The position numbers were made by a program, and so were the translations under genes. Positions 16,138 through 25,304 of a stretch of DNA of 64,000 nt are shown here, one piece after another (the first letter of the stretch is position 1; every line of letters starts with the position of its first letter). The DNA comes from Providencia vermicola (GTDB lineage Bacteria > Pseudomonadota > Gammaproteobacteria > Enterobacterales > Enterobacteriaceae): contig NZ_CP048796.1 in NCBI RefSeq assembly GCF_010748935.1, positions 1,491,001-1,555,000 of the forward strand. The letters are read 5' to 3'. The notes under the pieces were generated by a model. That model was given only the letters and a program-made list of their open reading frames with translations. It made no database searches and was not told where the DNA came from.

Positions 16138-16153
16138 CTGTATATAAATACAG
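16138..16153 (+). promoter_or_regulatory. LexA box controlling umuDC
   Basis: CTGTATATAAATACAG fits the CTGT-N8-ACAG LexA consensus perfectly. It lies 18 bases before the umuD start, so the pair should be SOS-induced. Confidence 0.9.
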
Positions 16154-16170
16154 TTATATTTTGGTGCATC

Positions 16171-16584
16171 ATGAAGCTAGAACTTATCGATTCCGAGTCA
16201 ATTATCAATATTCCACTCTTCCTAGATCGTGTGCCTGCGGGGTTCCCATCACCTGCGGCTGACTATATGGAGGAGAGGATAAACCTTAACAGTACGCTGA
16301 TTAAGCACCCTGATAGCACATACATGTTGCGTGTCGAAGGTAATTCGATGATTGATGCAAATATCAATGACGGTGACGTTGTTATTGTAGATAGTGCGCT
16401 TTCAGCTAAAGACGGTGATATTGTGATTGCTTGTGTAGACGGTGAATTCACAGTTAAGAGACTGAAGTCTCATCCACCTATGTTAATGCCGATGAATCCT
16501 GACTTTCAGCCGATACTCATTGGCGATGCGCAGGACTTGCAGATATTCGGAGTTGTAACTTTTATCATTCACAAGGCCCAGTAA
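16171..16584 (+). CDS. umuD: UmuD, SOS mutagenesis protease subunit
   Basis: A 137-residue LexA/UmuD-type S24 peptidase. The self-cleavage site is Ala23-Gly24 (RVPAGFPSP), the nucleophile Ser59 lies in VEGNSMID and the general base is Lys96 in TVKRLKS, each one residue off the E. coli numbering. RecA filaments promote cleavage to UmuD', which joins UmuC as DNA polymerase V. A LexA box lies upstream and umuC overlaps downstream (TAATG). It is a full-length, apparently functional copy inside the prophage. Confidence 0.94.
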   Translation: MKLELIDSESIINIPLFLDRVPAGFPSPAADYMEERINLNSTLIKHPDSTYMLRVEGNSMIDANINDGDVVIVDSALSAKDGDIVIACVDGEFTVKRLKSHPPMLMPMNPDFQPILIGDAQDLQIFGVVTFIIHKAQ

Positions 16585-17846
16585 TGTTTGCCTTGGTTGA
16601 TGTTAATTCGTTTTATGCAAGCTGCGAGAAAGTGTTTAGGCCAGACTTGGCGGGAAAGCCAGTAATCGTCCTGAGCAACAATGATGGTTGCGTGATTGCA
16701 CGGTCAGCGGAAGCAAAAAAACTCTGTGTGAAAATGGGTGAGCTTTACTATGAGCGACGAAATTATTACCGACAGAACAACATCAACATATTCAGTTCTA
16801 ACTATGCGTTATATGCCGACATGAGCAATAGAGTGATGTCGCTGTTATCAATGTATGCTCCGCGCTTGGAGATATATTCGATAGATGAGGCGTTCCTTGA
16901 TTTCACTGGCATGGCCCATACATTTAACTTAGAGGAGTACGGGCGAGAAATTCAATCAACGATATTGCAGCGAACTCACTTGCCTGTTGGCGTTGGAATT
17001 GGCCCAACTAAAACACTCGCGAAGATTGCTAACTATGCAGCTAAAACGTGGAAGAAAACTGGCGGTGTTGTCGAGCTATCTGATAGAAGTCGGCAAAGAA
17101 AATTACTGTCACTTATTCCGATTGAGGAAGTATGGGGCATTGGCCGTAGAATCTCAGCAAAGTTGAGAGTTATGGGCATTTATACCGCTTTAGACTTAGC
17201 CAATGCGCCAGTGGCCACAATACGCAAAACGTTTGGCGTAACGCTAGAAAGAACACTCCGAGAGCTGAATGGTGAATCCTGTATTGAGCTTGAAGAAGTC
17301 AGAAAAGTTAAGCAACAAATACTATGCTCTCGCTCTTTCGGTAAGAAGGTTTTAGATATCGAGACTATGCGCAAAGCTGTTTGTGATTACGCAGAACGTG
17401 CAGCGGAGAAGCTTCGTGAAGAAAAACAGCGATGCCAAATCATTGGCCTATTCATACAAACAAGTCGCCATGCATCTGGCGAAGATTATGCCAACAGCAC
17501 CAGTGTCAAACTTGAATACCCAAGTAGTGACACGCGAGACATCATTAATGCTGCCATGCGTGGATTGGATTCCATATGGCGAGATGGTTATCGCTACTAT
17601 AAAGCTGGGATAATGTTGTCTGACTTCACAAATTCAGATATTACTCAGTTCGATATGTTTTCGACTCAGAAGCCGTTTAAGAATAGCGATGAGCTGATGA
17701 AAACATTAGACACGATAAATAATAGTGGACTAGGCAAAGTTTGGTTTGCTGCGAAAGGTGGGGATAGTGGATACCAGATGAAACGCGAAATGCTGTCACC
17801 TGCGTACACGACAAAGTTTGATGAGTTGCCAGTAGTTAAGGCGTAA
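16584..17846 (+). CDS. umuC: UmuC, catalytic subunit of DNA polymerase V
   Basis: A 420-residue Y-family polymerase (E. coli 422). The catalytic signatures are FALVDVNSFYASCE at the N-terminus and YSIDEAFLDF near residue 100. The helix-hairpin-helix region VWGIGRRISAKL is near 180, and a clamp-binding motif QFDMF is near 354. With UmuD' it copies past damaged bases with low fidelity. All key residues are present, so it should be active. It lies in a tail-gene operon, far from any chromosomal umu context. Confidence 0.94.
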   Translation: MFALVDVNSFYASCEKVFRPDLAGKPVIVLSNNDGCVIARSAEAKKLCVKMGELYYERRNYYRQNNINIFSSNYALYADMSNRVMSLLSMYAPRLEIYSIDEAFLDFTGMAHTFNLEEYGREIQSTILQRTHLPVGVGIGPTKTLAKIANYAAKTWKKTGGVVELSDRSRQRKLLSLIPIEEVWGIGRRISAKLRVMGIYTALDLANAPVATIRKTFGVTLERTLRELNGESCIELEEVRKVKQQILCSRSFGKKVLDIETMRKAVCDYAERAAEKLREEKQRCQIIGLFIQTSRHASGEDYANSTSVKLEYPSSDTRDIINAAMRGLDSIWRDGYRYYKAGIMLSDFTNSDITQFDMFSTQKPFKNSDELMKTLDTINNSGLGKVWFAAKGGDSGYQMKREMLSPAYTTKFDELPVVKA

Positions 17847-17885
17847 ACCCTGATCAAATTACCAGATAACCATCCTTAAGTAATA

Positions 17886-17914
17886 TTGATATTATATTTA
17901 GTCTTAGCTAAATA
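17886..17914 (+). promoter_or_regulatory. Candidate promoter for the membrane-coiled protein gene
   Basis: TTGATA at 17886-17891, 17-base spacer, TAAATA at 17909-17914, in the 150-base gap after umuC. Confidence 0.4.
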
Positions 17915-17998
17915 ATCCTGTTGCTATGAATCAACATAATTATGATTACATTGGCAATGAAGGTTCTATTCTAAAAAACAATATAAAATGCTTAGGGG

Positions 17999-19018
17999 AT
18001 GGGTTTGAAAAAAGATATGATTACTATTAGTTCGGAGGAGGAGGTTCTATCCTTTTTTGAGCAATATTCAGAAAGTAACCCATTCATTGGCGGGGTTAAC
18101 TTTGAAGGATGGCCTAACTTAACATTTAAGCTAACGGGTGAGAAGTTTCAGGGAAGCATAACACCTTCGGTTATGAAGGGCTTCATGGAAATGCAATCCC
18201 AGATAAATAAAGCTTATGCCAGCTTTAAATATGGCGACCCAGAAAAGCGACTTTCAAATGAAGATAAAGCAGCAATAGAGATTGTTGTTGTGGTTGATGA
18301 AGGCTCGTCAATTCTGAATATTGATTTAAATGGCTTTTTAGATACTATCAGTAAGGTTGCAATAGAAAAAATGACACCTCAAGATATTGTAATAACAACG
18401 ATTGGAGTAGCCTTGGTCTGGGGCGGAACAACCGTGTTTAAAAAATATCTTGAAACAAGAAGAGAAACACGCTCTGAAGAAATAAAAAAAGAGAGTGAAA
18501 AACAGCATCTTGAGACTCTTGAATTTATGTCAGAGCAAGAGACTGCAAGATTGGAAATAATTCAAAATATAATTAATCAAAAGCCAGTCATAAAACAGCA
18601 ACAAGAATATGCTGAAGAGTCAAAGGCAGAATTGGTTAAGTCTCTAGCCAAAGCGGATACGGTTGATTTTGCAGGTATTGAAATAAAACAAGATGTGATG
18701 AAGGACCTTGCTGTAAATGCCAGAAGAAAGGCTATTGATACTAGGATAGATGGCGTCTATATGGTAGAAAAAGTAGACGCCACGGATCCTGATGTTTTTA
18801 AAGTTACAGTAAGAAGTACTCATACTAATGAAGTAATTTCATGCATTGTCCAAGATGTATTTTTAGATGAGGCAGAAAATAAAGAGATAATTCAGCAAGG
18901 AGAATGGGATAGAATCCCGCTGAAACTATCAATTAACGCTAAAAAGATTGGTGAAAGCATTACATCAGCTGTGATCATAAAGGTTGAAAAAATACCCGAG
19001 AAGAAATCGGAAGAATAA
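17999..19018 (+). CDS. Membrane-anchored accessory protein, unknown
   Basis: A 339-residue protein with three visible parts. Residues 1-125 look soluble and acidic; one hydrophobic helix, IVITTIGVALVWGGTTVF (about 130-147), is followed by a charged coiled coil (150-215); a beta-rich domain (225-339) contains DGVYMVEKVDATDPDVFKV. Starts at ATG 17999, TTG 18005 or ATG 18017 are possible; AGGGG fits the TTG best. It has its own promoter-like site and terminator. The family is not recognised; a lysogen-expressed exclusion or defence role is conceivable but unproven. Confidence 0.6.
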   Translation: MGLKKDMITISSEEEVLSFFEQYSESNPFIGGVNFEGWPNLTFKLTGEKFQGSITPSVMKGFMEMQSQINKAYASFKYGDPEKRLSNEDKAAIEIVVVVDEGSSILNIDLNGFLDTISKVAIEKMTPQDIVITTIGVALVWGGTTVFKKYLETRRETRSEEIKKESEKQHLETLEFMSEQETARLEIIQNIINQKPVIKQQQEYAEESKAELVKSLAKADTVDFAGIEIKQDVMKDLAVNARRKAIDTRIDGVYMVEKVDATDPDVFKVTVRSTHTNEVISCIVQDVFLDEAENKEIIQQGEWDRIPLKLSINAKKIGESITSAVIIKVEKIPEKKSEE

Positions 19019-19024
19019 AACCAT

Positions 19025-19046
19025 AACCCACTCCGGTGGGTTTTTT
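19025..19046. terminator. Bidirectional hairpin terminator
   Basis: AACCCAC-TCCG-GTGGGTT with six Ts, between the 17999 gene and the converging secreted-protein gene. Confidence 0.75.
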
Positions 19047-19123
19047 GTTGCCTGAACTCTGCATCTATCCTAGTATTTACGCACTTAGCTAAAATATGGT
19101 GATGTATGAAAAAGGGAGATTTT

Positions 19124-19438
19124 CTATTTTTTGCTTTTCCTTTTAAACTCAGCCTTGTATTTATCGTATGTGTTAATGGCATCTTTGCAGTTGCTAACAA
19201 ATTCTTCAACTGTCATGCCCATCTTACTGGCTTCGTTGGCAATAAATTCAGCAACAAACATATCTATCTTTTTACTATCTCCATCAGCTTGAAAACTAGC
19301 AAGATTGAAGGTTGAACTACATACTCCAGAAAATCGTGATACTGTCATTATGTTGAGTGCCATCTTGTTATCTTCAGCAGTTGATGCATAAGATAATGGA
19401 GATAAAAGTAAACCAATAAACAATAAATAGTGTTTCAT
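19124..19438 (-). CDS. Small secreted protein, minus strand
   Basis: A 104-residue protein with a clear Sec signal peptide: a short basic start, hydrophobic core YLLFIGLLLSPLS and likely cut after SYA (residue 18). The mature part is helical with two cysteines and a lysine-rich tail (EFKRKSKK). It runs against the tail operon, so it is probably expressed in the lysogen. No family is recognised; a periplasmic exclusion or host-fitness role is only a guess. Confidence 0.6.
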   Translation of the reverse strand: MKHYLLFIGLLLSPLSYASTAEDNKMALNIMTVSRFSGVCSSTFNLASFQADGDSKKIDMFVAEFIANEASKMGMTVEEFVSNCKDAINTYDKYKAEFKRKSKK

Positions 19439-19673
19439 AAATCACCACAATGATAATAATTTTTAATGCCTCAATGATAGTATGAGGCGTGGATATTCAC
19501 AATCATATAGTAAAGATAGTATGGATTTTCGCCGAAGAAACACGCAGTAGTTACATTTAATCAATCCACGTCACGTAAAACTTTTACGCCACGCCTCTTA
19601 ACTGAAGTCTTTTGCTTTGTTTTGTACCACCTTCGGGCTATCATAAGGGAAATTAATAAATATTAGGTGTATT

Positions 19674-20156
19674 ATGACGGACAAGATGGAACGGGAACGC
19701 TTTAATATAAAACACGTAAAGAAATACGTATCGAACGATAAAGTTAACGGTTACGTTTTAGTTATTTTTATTCTACTTGTTATCATTACATGGGGGATTG
19801 TATTTGGGCTTGGAGCCTCTATAGCCGCGTGGTTTAAGTGGGATTTCAATGCGAATTCAGATATTTTCTTTAAAATTGGTGTTTGTTTTTTCTTAGCTGC
19901 AAAAGTGTTTGATATTGTAAAAATCATTTTTAAAAAAGTTGAAAATTGTATGGCAGTCTTTTGGTTGGCATACGTACTTGAAGTTTCCACACCTTTAATG
20001 TTTGTTGTTGGATTTAAAACACCCAAAGACCATATATTTATATATCTTTCCATTGCTGTTAGTTTATTGGTAGCAATTATATACACTAATAAAATATGGA
20101 GTATTGAATCACCTAAAAAACAAGAAGAATCAAAGACAACAACTACTGAGGGATAG
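19674..20156 (+). CDS. Four-helix membrane protein, unknown
   Basis: A 160-residue protein with about four hydrophobic helices (residues 27-52, 63-83, 92-113 and 122-142) and charged ends. It has a terminator directly after it and a roughly 230-base upstream gap, so it is an independent accessory gene of the cassette. Membrane proteins in such positions often alter superinfection, but no family was recognised. Confidence 0.6.
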   Translation: MTDKMERERFNIKHVKKYVSNDKVNGYVLVIFILLVIITWGIVFGLGASIAAWFKWDFNANSDIFFKIGVCFFLAAKVFDIVKIIFKKVENCMAVFWLAYVLEVSTPLMFVVGFKTPKDHIFIYLSIAVSLLVAIIYTNKIWSIESPKKQEESKTTTTEG

Positions 20157-20213
20157 TATATTTAAATAATGAATATTGATAACCGTAATTAAAAAAATAT
20201 TCTATTCATTTAA

Positions 20214-20235
20214 GACCTGCTTCGGCAGGTTTTTT
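20214..20235 (+). terminator. Hairpin terminator
   Basis: ACCTGC-TTCG-GCAGGT with six Ts after the membrane protein gene. Confidence 0.8.
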
Positions 20236-20298
20236 GTTTGCTTCAATTTGCACTCCCGCTGAGCTAACATTACTGAAAATAACAGGTGGGATGGTGAG

Positions 20299-20757
20299 AT
20301 GAGAAGAATTTTATTAGGACTTTTACTTTGCTCTGTTGGATTTGCTGCTAGTGCAGACTGGAAGTACACAGAAAAAGCTGATGAGATGCGTGGTACGACT
20401 CAGTATTTTGCAAGTTTAGCACCTGAGAAAGAGAATGACGGTGTGTCATTGGTAGTGAAAGTTGAAAGCCAAAACAATAAAGAAGCATATGATTTTCATT
20501 TTGAGCTTAGCGGTGGTGAATTTGATTGTGGCTTGGGTAAATTATGCTCAGGCTCCATAAAGTTTGGCAGTAGTGAAATTAAAGAATTAATTGTAGAGAT
20601 TGATAAGAAACAACAATCATCAGCCTCAGTAATTGGGGCTTTCAATTTTGCAACTGAGTTGTCACACGCCAATGTCTTTTATATAGAACTCCCTGTGTTA
20701 GGCAAAGGCATGGTGCAATTTAAGTATGAACCCAATAAGCTAAAATGGTCGATGTAA
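20299..20757 (+). CDS. Periplasmic or secreted protein, unknown
   Basis: A 152-residue protein with a signal peptide (MRRILLGLLLCSVGFAASA, cut near residue 19). The mature part is beta-rich (GVSLVVKVESQ, YDFHFELSGG, KELIVEID) with two cysteines close together that may form a disulfide. RBS is GGTGGG-like. A terminator separates it from the tape measure gene. It is the last member of the accessory cassette. Function unknown. Confidence 0.6.
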   Translation: MRRILLGLLLCSVGFAASADWKYTEKADEMRGTTQYFASLAPEKENDGVSLVVKVESQNNKEAYDFHFELSGGEFDCGLGKLCSGSIKFGSSEIKELIVEIDKKQQSSASVIGAFNFATELSHANVFYIELPVLGKGMVQFKYEPNKLKWSM

Positions 20758-20780
20758 AATAGCTATCAATAATCACACAT

Positions 20781-20803
20781 AACCACCTTTGGGTGGTTTT
20801 TTT
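20781..20803 (+). terminator. Terminator directly before the tape measure gene
   Basis: AACCACC/GGTGGTT with TTTG loop and seven Ts, ending 17 bases before the tape measure ATG. Q-modified polymerase would have to read through it. Confidence 0.75.
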
Positions 20804-20819
20804 GTGCCCGAGGAAAGTT

Positions 20820-23800
20820 ATGACACAAGAAATAGCAAGTATTTCATTTAAAGTAAGCACGAGTGAACTAGAAAAAGGGTCTAAAGCACTTAATGACTTA
20901 CAGCAAGCCGCCAGCAGGACAGATCAATCCGTAGATGAGCTAAATAGCACATTTAAACAGTCTGAGCCATCACATAAGGCGGTTGCGCGTTCTATTTCTG
21001 AGTTAACGGAAAGGCAAAGAGAAACGGTTGTTTCTGTCGATAGGATGAACGCCAAATTTAGGGATAATACCTTATCCCTAAAAGAACAAATTCAATCAGT
21101 TAAAAAAGCAGGTGACGCGAGCAATCAGTTTGCAAGCATACTGAAAAAGGTTAACCAGTATTACGAAGACTATAAAATTGATGGCTCTAACTTTATTGCT
21201 TTAGAGTCTCAAATTAAAAGTGCGATTCGAGCAACTGAAGCTGGAAACACCAAGGTTGCTGATTCATTCCATCGGCAAATAGAAAGCATTCAAAAAGTAA
21301 CGGGATCAACAGCTAAGTTAACTGCAATTAGGGAGAACCTGAGTAAGGTTTATCAAAAAGGGAATATTGATACCGAGCGTTATCAAGTCTTGCTTGAAGA
21401 AATTACCAATCGTACTAATGGACTTAGCGCCGCTGAAAAAGAACTCTCAACCCTTAAAGATTCATTTTTACACAAAATGCACGAGCAGGTGTTTTTGTAT
21501 GGCGCCACAAAAACAGAAATGCTGGCATACAAAGCAGCTCAAATGGGGATCGCCAGAGAAGCAGCACCTATCATTGCTCAAATGAAGAAGCAGGAAGAGC
21601 GCACGGCAAGGCTTGCAGCAGAACAAAAGCAAGCAGCTCAATCAGCAAGAGAGCTCGCCAGAGAACAACAAGCCGCAGCAGCAGCCGAAGCGAGGGAGGC
21701 TCAAGCTAAAGAAAACTTTATTCAGGCGTTAAAAAATGAAGCCGAAGCAATAGGGAAGACAAAATCTGAATTATTGCAAATGAAAGCGGCTCAATTAGGT
21801 GTTGGTCAACAGGTCGAGCCCTATATTGCCAAGCTAAAACAGCAAGAACAGGCCTATCGCAATGGCGCTATCACGATAGGGCAGTACCGTAATGCGATGC
21901 GTCAATTACCCATGCAGATGACGGATATTGTTACCTCGTTAGCTTCGGGTATGCCTGTTTGGTTAGTCATGGTTCAGCAAGGCGGGCAGATTAAAGACTC
22001 TTTCGGGGGAATTGGTAATTCATTCAGAGCGGTTTTGTCTTTAATTACCCCGATGAGAATAGCAATGCTCGGGCTGGTGGGCGTGACAGGGGCTTTAGCT
22101 ATTGCTGCCTATAAAGGTTCTCAAGAGTTTACAGAATATAACAAACAGCTGATCCTGACAGGAAATTATGCAGGAAAAACAGCTTCACAGCTTGACTCAT
22201 TAGCTAAGCAATTATCTGGTAACGGTATTACTCAATATCGAATGGCTGATGTTTTAGCAAAAGTCGTCGGTTCAGGTGCATTTTCGGGAAATCAGGTTGG
22301 GATTGTTGCTGATATTTCGGCAAAAATGGAAAAAGCAGTCGGGCAGGATATTGATAAAACGATTGAACACTTCAAACGACTTAAAGATGATCCTGTTAAG
22401 GCGGTGACTGAGCTAAATAATTCGCTTCACTTTTTAACGGCTAAGCAGTACGAGCAAATTGCGGCAGCTGAAGCGCAAGGACGAACAGAAAAAGCCGCTG
22501 AACTATCAACCAAAGCCTATGCTGAGGCAATGAATCAACGTTCTATGTCTATCGTGGATAACCTTGGTACTTTAGAGCGCGCATGGAATTGGATTGAAAA
22601 CGCAGCTACTAAAGGCTGGGATGCTATGTTAGGCGTGGGGCGAAACCCTGGTCTTGCTTTAGAGCGACAAACAGCGTTTACAGAATGGCAAGAAGCGAAA
22701 AAAGAACTAGATATTAAATCAAAAACCCTTGGTTATAGTGCCGGATACACAGGCGATAATCCAACTAAAAAAAGAGATGCTGAACGTTTAGCTAGCGCTG
22801 AGCGAGAAGTAGAACTCAAACAACAAGCCTACGAGCTGATTGATAAGGCAGTGGCTGCTGACGCTATAAAACAAGAGCGTGAACGCTTAGCTAGACAAGA
22901 CGAAGAAAAGGCCATTAAAAACCAAGAGACCTTTAATGCTGGTGTCAAGCAGGGGCAGACAGCGGCAGCGCGTAGAAACGAGGAATACAAAAAGCTTAAT
23001 CAATTAATTGAAGAAAATAAGCGCCACGCCAAAGAAGGCATTGCGACTCTATTTACATCAGAGCAAATTGAAGCCTACAAGCGGGGTATTGAGGCGCAAT
23101 TCAAGGATAAAACACCGCCAAAAGGCAAAGAATATCGCCCTGATTATGGCACTCGCCACGATGAAGATCTTCAAAAACAGTTATTAGCACTGGAAGCTCA
23201 AACTAAAGTTGCTCGTGATTTCTCACAAACAGGTGATCGCATTATTAGCAATGAGCGTAAGCAGCTTATGCTAACTGAAGCTCAGTTCACCATTCTAGAT
23301 AGAATCGTTAATACGGGAGAGCGACAGTTAACCACGGATGAAAAATCCCTGCTAATGCGCCGTGAGTCAATTCTCGCAGGACAAAGAGCGCTTGCAGTTA
23401 AAGGCGATGAGCTCGAAAAACAGAATCGAGAAAACAAGCTATTAGAGGAAAGGGCTAAGCGTGTTGCTGAAATTGAAGACCGGATCCGAGCGTTACGCGG
23501 CAGTGCCGGACTCACAGACAGGCAGTATCAGCGTAATATTGCGTTAGAAAAGGCGGACTCACCTGAGCAGCAAGCCAAACTGAGGGAGTTTTACCAAGAG
23601 GAAGATGATCTTCGGGCTAACTGGCGTGATGGGGTAAAAAAAGGATTCGCAGAGTTTGAAGAAGATGCAACGAATACTTATGGCAAAGTCGCTCAAGCAT
23701 CACAGTATGCCTTTGTTGGCATGACTAACTCAGTGACAGCATGGGTTATGACTGGAAAGGCTAATTTTGGTGAGTATGGTCGCTCATTTGCAACTATGGT

Positions 23801-24314
23801 CGCCGACATGCTGATAAAAGCGGCAGCACTAAAGGCGATGACTGCTGCTTTTGGTGGTACTAGCTTTGGTAACTTCTTAGGTATTAAGCTGGGCTTCGCA
23901 CGTGGTGGCTTTACAGGTTCAGGTGATAAGTATGAACCTGCTGGTGTCGTCCATAAGGGGGAGTTTGTTTTCACCAAAGAAGCCACAAGTCGTTTAGGTA
24001 TCAACTCGTTAATGTCATTAATGAAGAGTGCTGAAAATGGCTATGCGTCGGGTGGATATGTTGGTAATAACCATCCTATGGCTAATGTACCGGTTCAGCG
24101 AATGTATGGGATGCAAGGCGCTGGCGGAACCAACATCAACATTAATATGGGTGATATAAAGCTAGATAATGGCGGGCAAATTCAGCAATCGCAGTCAAAT
24201 CAAATGAACACAAACGCAGTAAAGCGTGAATTCCAACAGATGATAGAGAATGGTGTTAATACACTATTACGCAATCCTGCATCTGCTTTATCAAGAACAA
24301 TCAAAGGTAATTAA
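20820..24314 (+). CDS. Tail length tape measure protein
   Basis: A 1164-residue protein that sets tail length and enters the cell with the DNA. Helical and charged throughout, with a TMP-type segment and hydrophobic helix at about residues 370-450 (MTDIVTSLASGMPVWLVMVQ, then LGLVGVTGALAIAAYKG). A lambda-type C-terminal region begins at about 925 (DDLRANWRDGVKKGFAEFEE, then NSVTAWVMTGKANFGEY). ATG 20820 with GAGGAAAG is preferred to an upstream TTG within the terminator. Confidence 0.92.
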   Translation: MTQEIASISFKVSTSELEKGSKALNDLQQAASRTDQSVDELNSTFKQSEPSHKAVARSISELTERQRETVVSVDRMNAKFRDNTLSLKEQIQSVKKAGDASNQFASILKKVNQYYEDYKIDGSNFIALESQIKSAIRATEAGNTKVADSFHRQIESIQKVTGSTAKLTAIRENLSKVYQKGNIDTERYQVLLEEITNRTNGLSAAEKELSTLKDSFLHKMHEQVFLYGATKTEMLAYKAAQMGIAREAAPIIAQMKKQEERTARLAAEQKQAAQSARELAREQQAAAAAEAREAQAKENFIQALKNEAEAIGKTKSELLQMKAAQLGVGQQVEPYIAKLKQQEQAYRNGAITIGQYRNAMRQLPMQMTDIVTSLASGMPVWLVMVQQGGQIKDSFGGIGNSFRAVLSLITPMRIAMLGLVGVTGALAIAAYKGSQEFTEYNKQLILTGNYAGKTASQLDSLAKQLSGNGITQYRMADVLAKVVGSGAFSGNQVGIVADISAKMEKAVGQDIDKTIEHFKRLKDDPVKAVTELNNSLHFLTAKQYEQIAAAEAQGRTEKAAELSTKAYAEAMNQRSMSIVDNLGTLERAWNWIENAATKGWDAMLGVGRNPGLALERQTAFTEWQEAKKELDIKSKTLGYSAGYTGDNPTKKRDAERLASAEREVELKQQAYELIDKAVAADAIKQERERLARQDEEKAIKNQETFNAGVKQGQTAAARRNEEYKKLNQLIEENKRHAKEGIATLFTSEQIEAYKRGIEAQFKDKTPPKGKEYRPDYGTRHDEDLQKQLLALEAQTKVARDFSQTGDRIISNERKQLMLTEAQFTILDRIVNTGERQLTTDEKSLLMRRESILAGQRALAVKGDELEKQNRENKLLEERAKRVAEIEDRIRALRGSAGLTDRQYQRNIALEKADSPEQQAKLREFYQEEDDLRANWRDGVKKGFAEFEEDATNTYGKVAQASQYAFVGMTNSVTAWVMTGKANFGEYGRSFATMVADMLIKAAALKAMTAAFGGTSFGNFLGIKLGFARGGFTGSGDKYEPAGVVHKGEFVFTKEATSRLGINSLMSLMKSAENGYASGGYVGNNHPMANVPVQRMYGMQGAGGTNININMGDIKLDNGGQIQQSQSNQMNTNAVKREFQQMIENGVNTLLRNPASALSRTIKGN

Positions 24315-24325
24315 GAGAGGTAGTT

Positions 24326-24526
24326 ATGAGCAATCAATATTTAGAAGCAGTGATCAGTGAGTTATCAGCACGAGTAACGCAGCAAAGTGCTCAAATCGAG
24401 GAATTACAAAAACAGCTCACTGACATGCAAGCGGCAATGAGCTGTGATATGGATCAAATCTGTCTTACTTCTAAAAATATGAATGAAGCGTTACAGCAAC
24501 AACTAAAATCAGTTGGGATGCTTTGA
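24326..24526 (+). CDS. Small coiled-coil protein after the tape measure
   Basis: A 66-residue heptad-repeat protein (SARVTQQSAQIEELQKQLTD) with GAGAGG before the ATG. It lies directly after the tape measure gene and its last 18 bases overlap the converging minus-strand gene. Possibly a tail accessory protein; no family was recognised. Confidence 0.55.
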   Translation: MSNQYLEAVISELSARVTQQSAQIEELQKQLTDMQAAMSCDMDQICLTSKNMNEALQQQLKSVGML

Positions 24527-24787
24527 TTTTGGTAAATATAAGTCTAAGTACTTCAGTTGTTTTTCATGCATGATTTCATCTGTACGGGATAATTCTTGCT
24601 TATTTTTTAATAATGACTGGGATTTATGTATTAACTCCTCAATCAACTCCTTGTCTTCATTGGTAAAATATCTCATGAGTAGGATGCGTAGGATCGCACC
24701 CTGAACCTCAGACTTTGCGATTAAATCTAAGAGCATATCTTCAAAATTAGAAGTTTTAGTGTCACCCGCGCTGTTTGATTCTGACAT
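24509..24787 (-). CDS. Minus-strand accessory protein, unknown
   Basis: A 92-residue helical protein. GTG at 24799 is possible, but GAGGATTTAT before the ATG at 24787 decides the start. It converges on the small coiled-coil gene with a short overlap and sits in a 430-base gap between tape measure and gene M, the place of accessory genes in lambdoid phages. No family recognised. Confidence 0.55.
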   Translation of the reverse strand: MSESNSAGDTKTSNFEDMLLDLIAKSEVQGAILRILLMRYFTNEDKELIEELIHKSQSLLKNKQELSRTDEIMHEKQLKYLDLYLPKSKHPN

Positions 24788-24921
24788 ATAAATCCTCACA
24801 CCGAAGTTAATCAGCCATCGCTCCGGTAAAATCCACAGGGCTGACCTTTAACCATAAACCAAATTAATCTATTGAAAATCCTGACATTAGATCAGTTCGA
24901 TAACTGATATTCATTAATCAC

Positions 24922-24943
24922 GCCTCTTAATTGAGGTTTTTTA
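24922..24943 (+). terminator. Hairpin before minor tail gene M
   Basis: GCCTC-TTAATT-GAGGT stem with six Ts, 17 bases before the M start codon. Confidence 0.55.
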
Positions 24944-24959
24944 TATTAGGAGGCAAACC

Positions 24960-25304
24960 ATGATTGAAGAATTTAAATGGCGAATGCAAACGCAAGAAAC
25001 GCCAACGGGTGAGTTCATTCACCGAATAAAAGAAGTCACGTTTGGCGATGGTTATAAACAAGTTGCTGGAGATGGCATCAACACAGAATCTCAGTCATGG
25101 CCTTTCACTTACACAGGAATGAAAGAGGAGGTAATGCCCATATTCAAGTTTATCCGCCATCACACAACAAAGTCATTTATATGGACGCCACCTTTTTGCG
25201 AAAAAGGGTTATATCGAGTGAAAGCTGATTCTATCACCATGACACCGATTGGCGGCTTGGCAGTCACTATAACAGCAACATTTGAACAGGCATTTAGCGT
25301 ATGA
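24960..25304 (+). CDS. M: Minor tail protein M
   Basis: A 114-residue distal tail protein of the lambda M family. The family landmarks are VTFGDGYKQVAGDGINTE (about residues 27-44), a W in QSWPFTYTG, and SFIWTPPF (about 72). It helps build the tail tip that joins tube and J. GGAGG precedes the ATG, and its stop overlaps gene L (ATGA). Confidence 0.9.
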   Translation: MIEEFKWRMQTQETPTGEFIHRIKEVTFGDGYKQVAGDGINTESQSWPFTYTGMKEEVMPIFKFIRHHTTKSFIWTPPFCEKGLYRVKADSITMTPIGGLAVTITATFEQAFSV

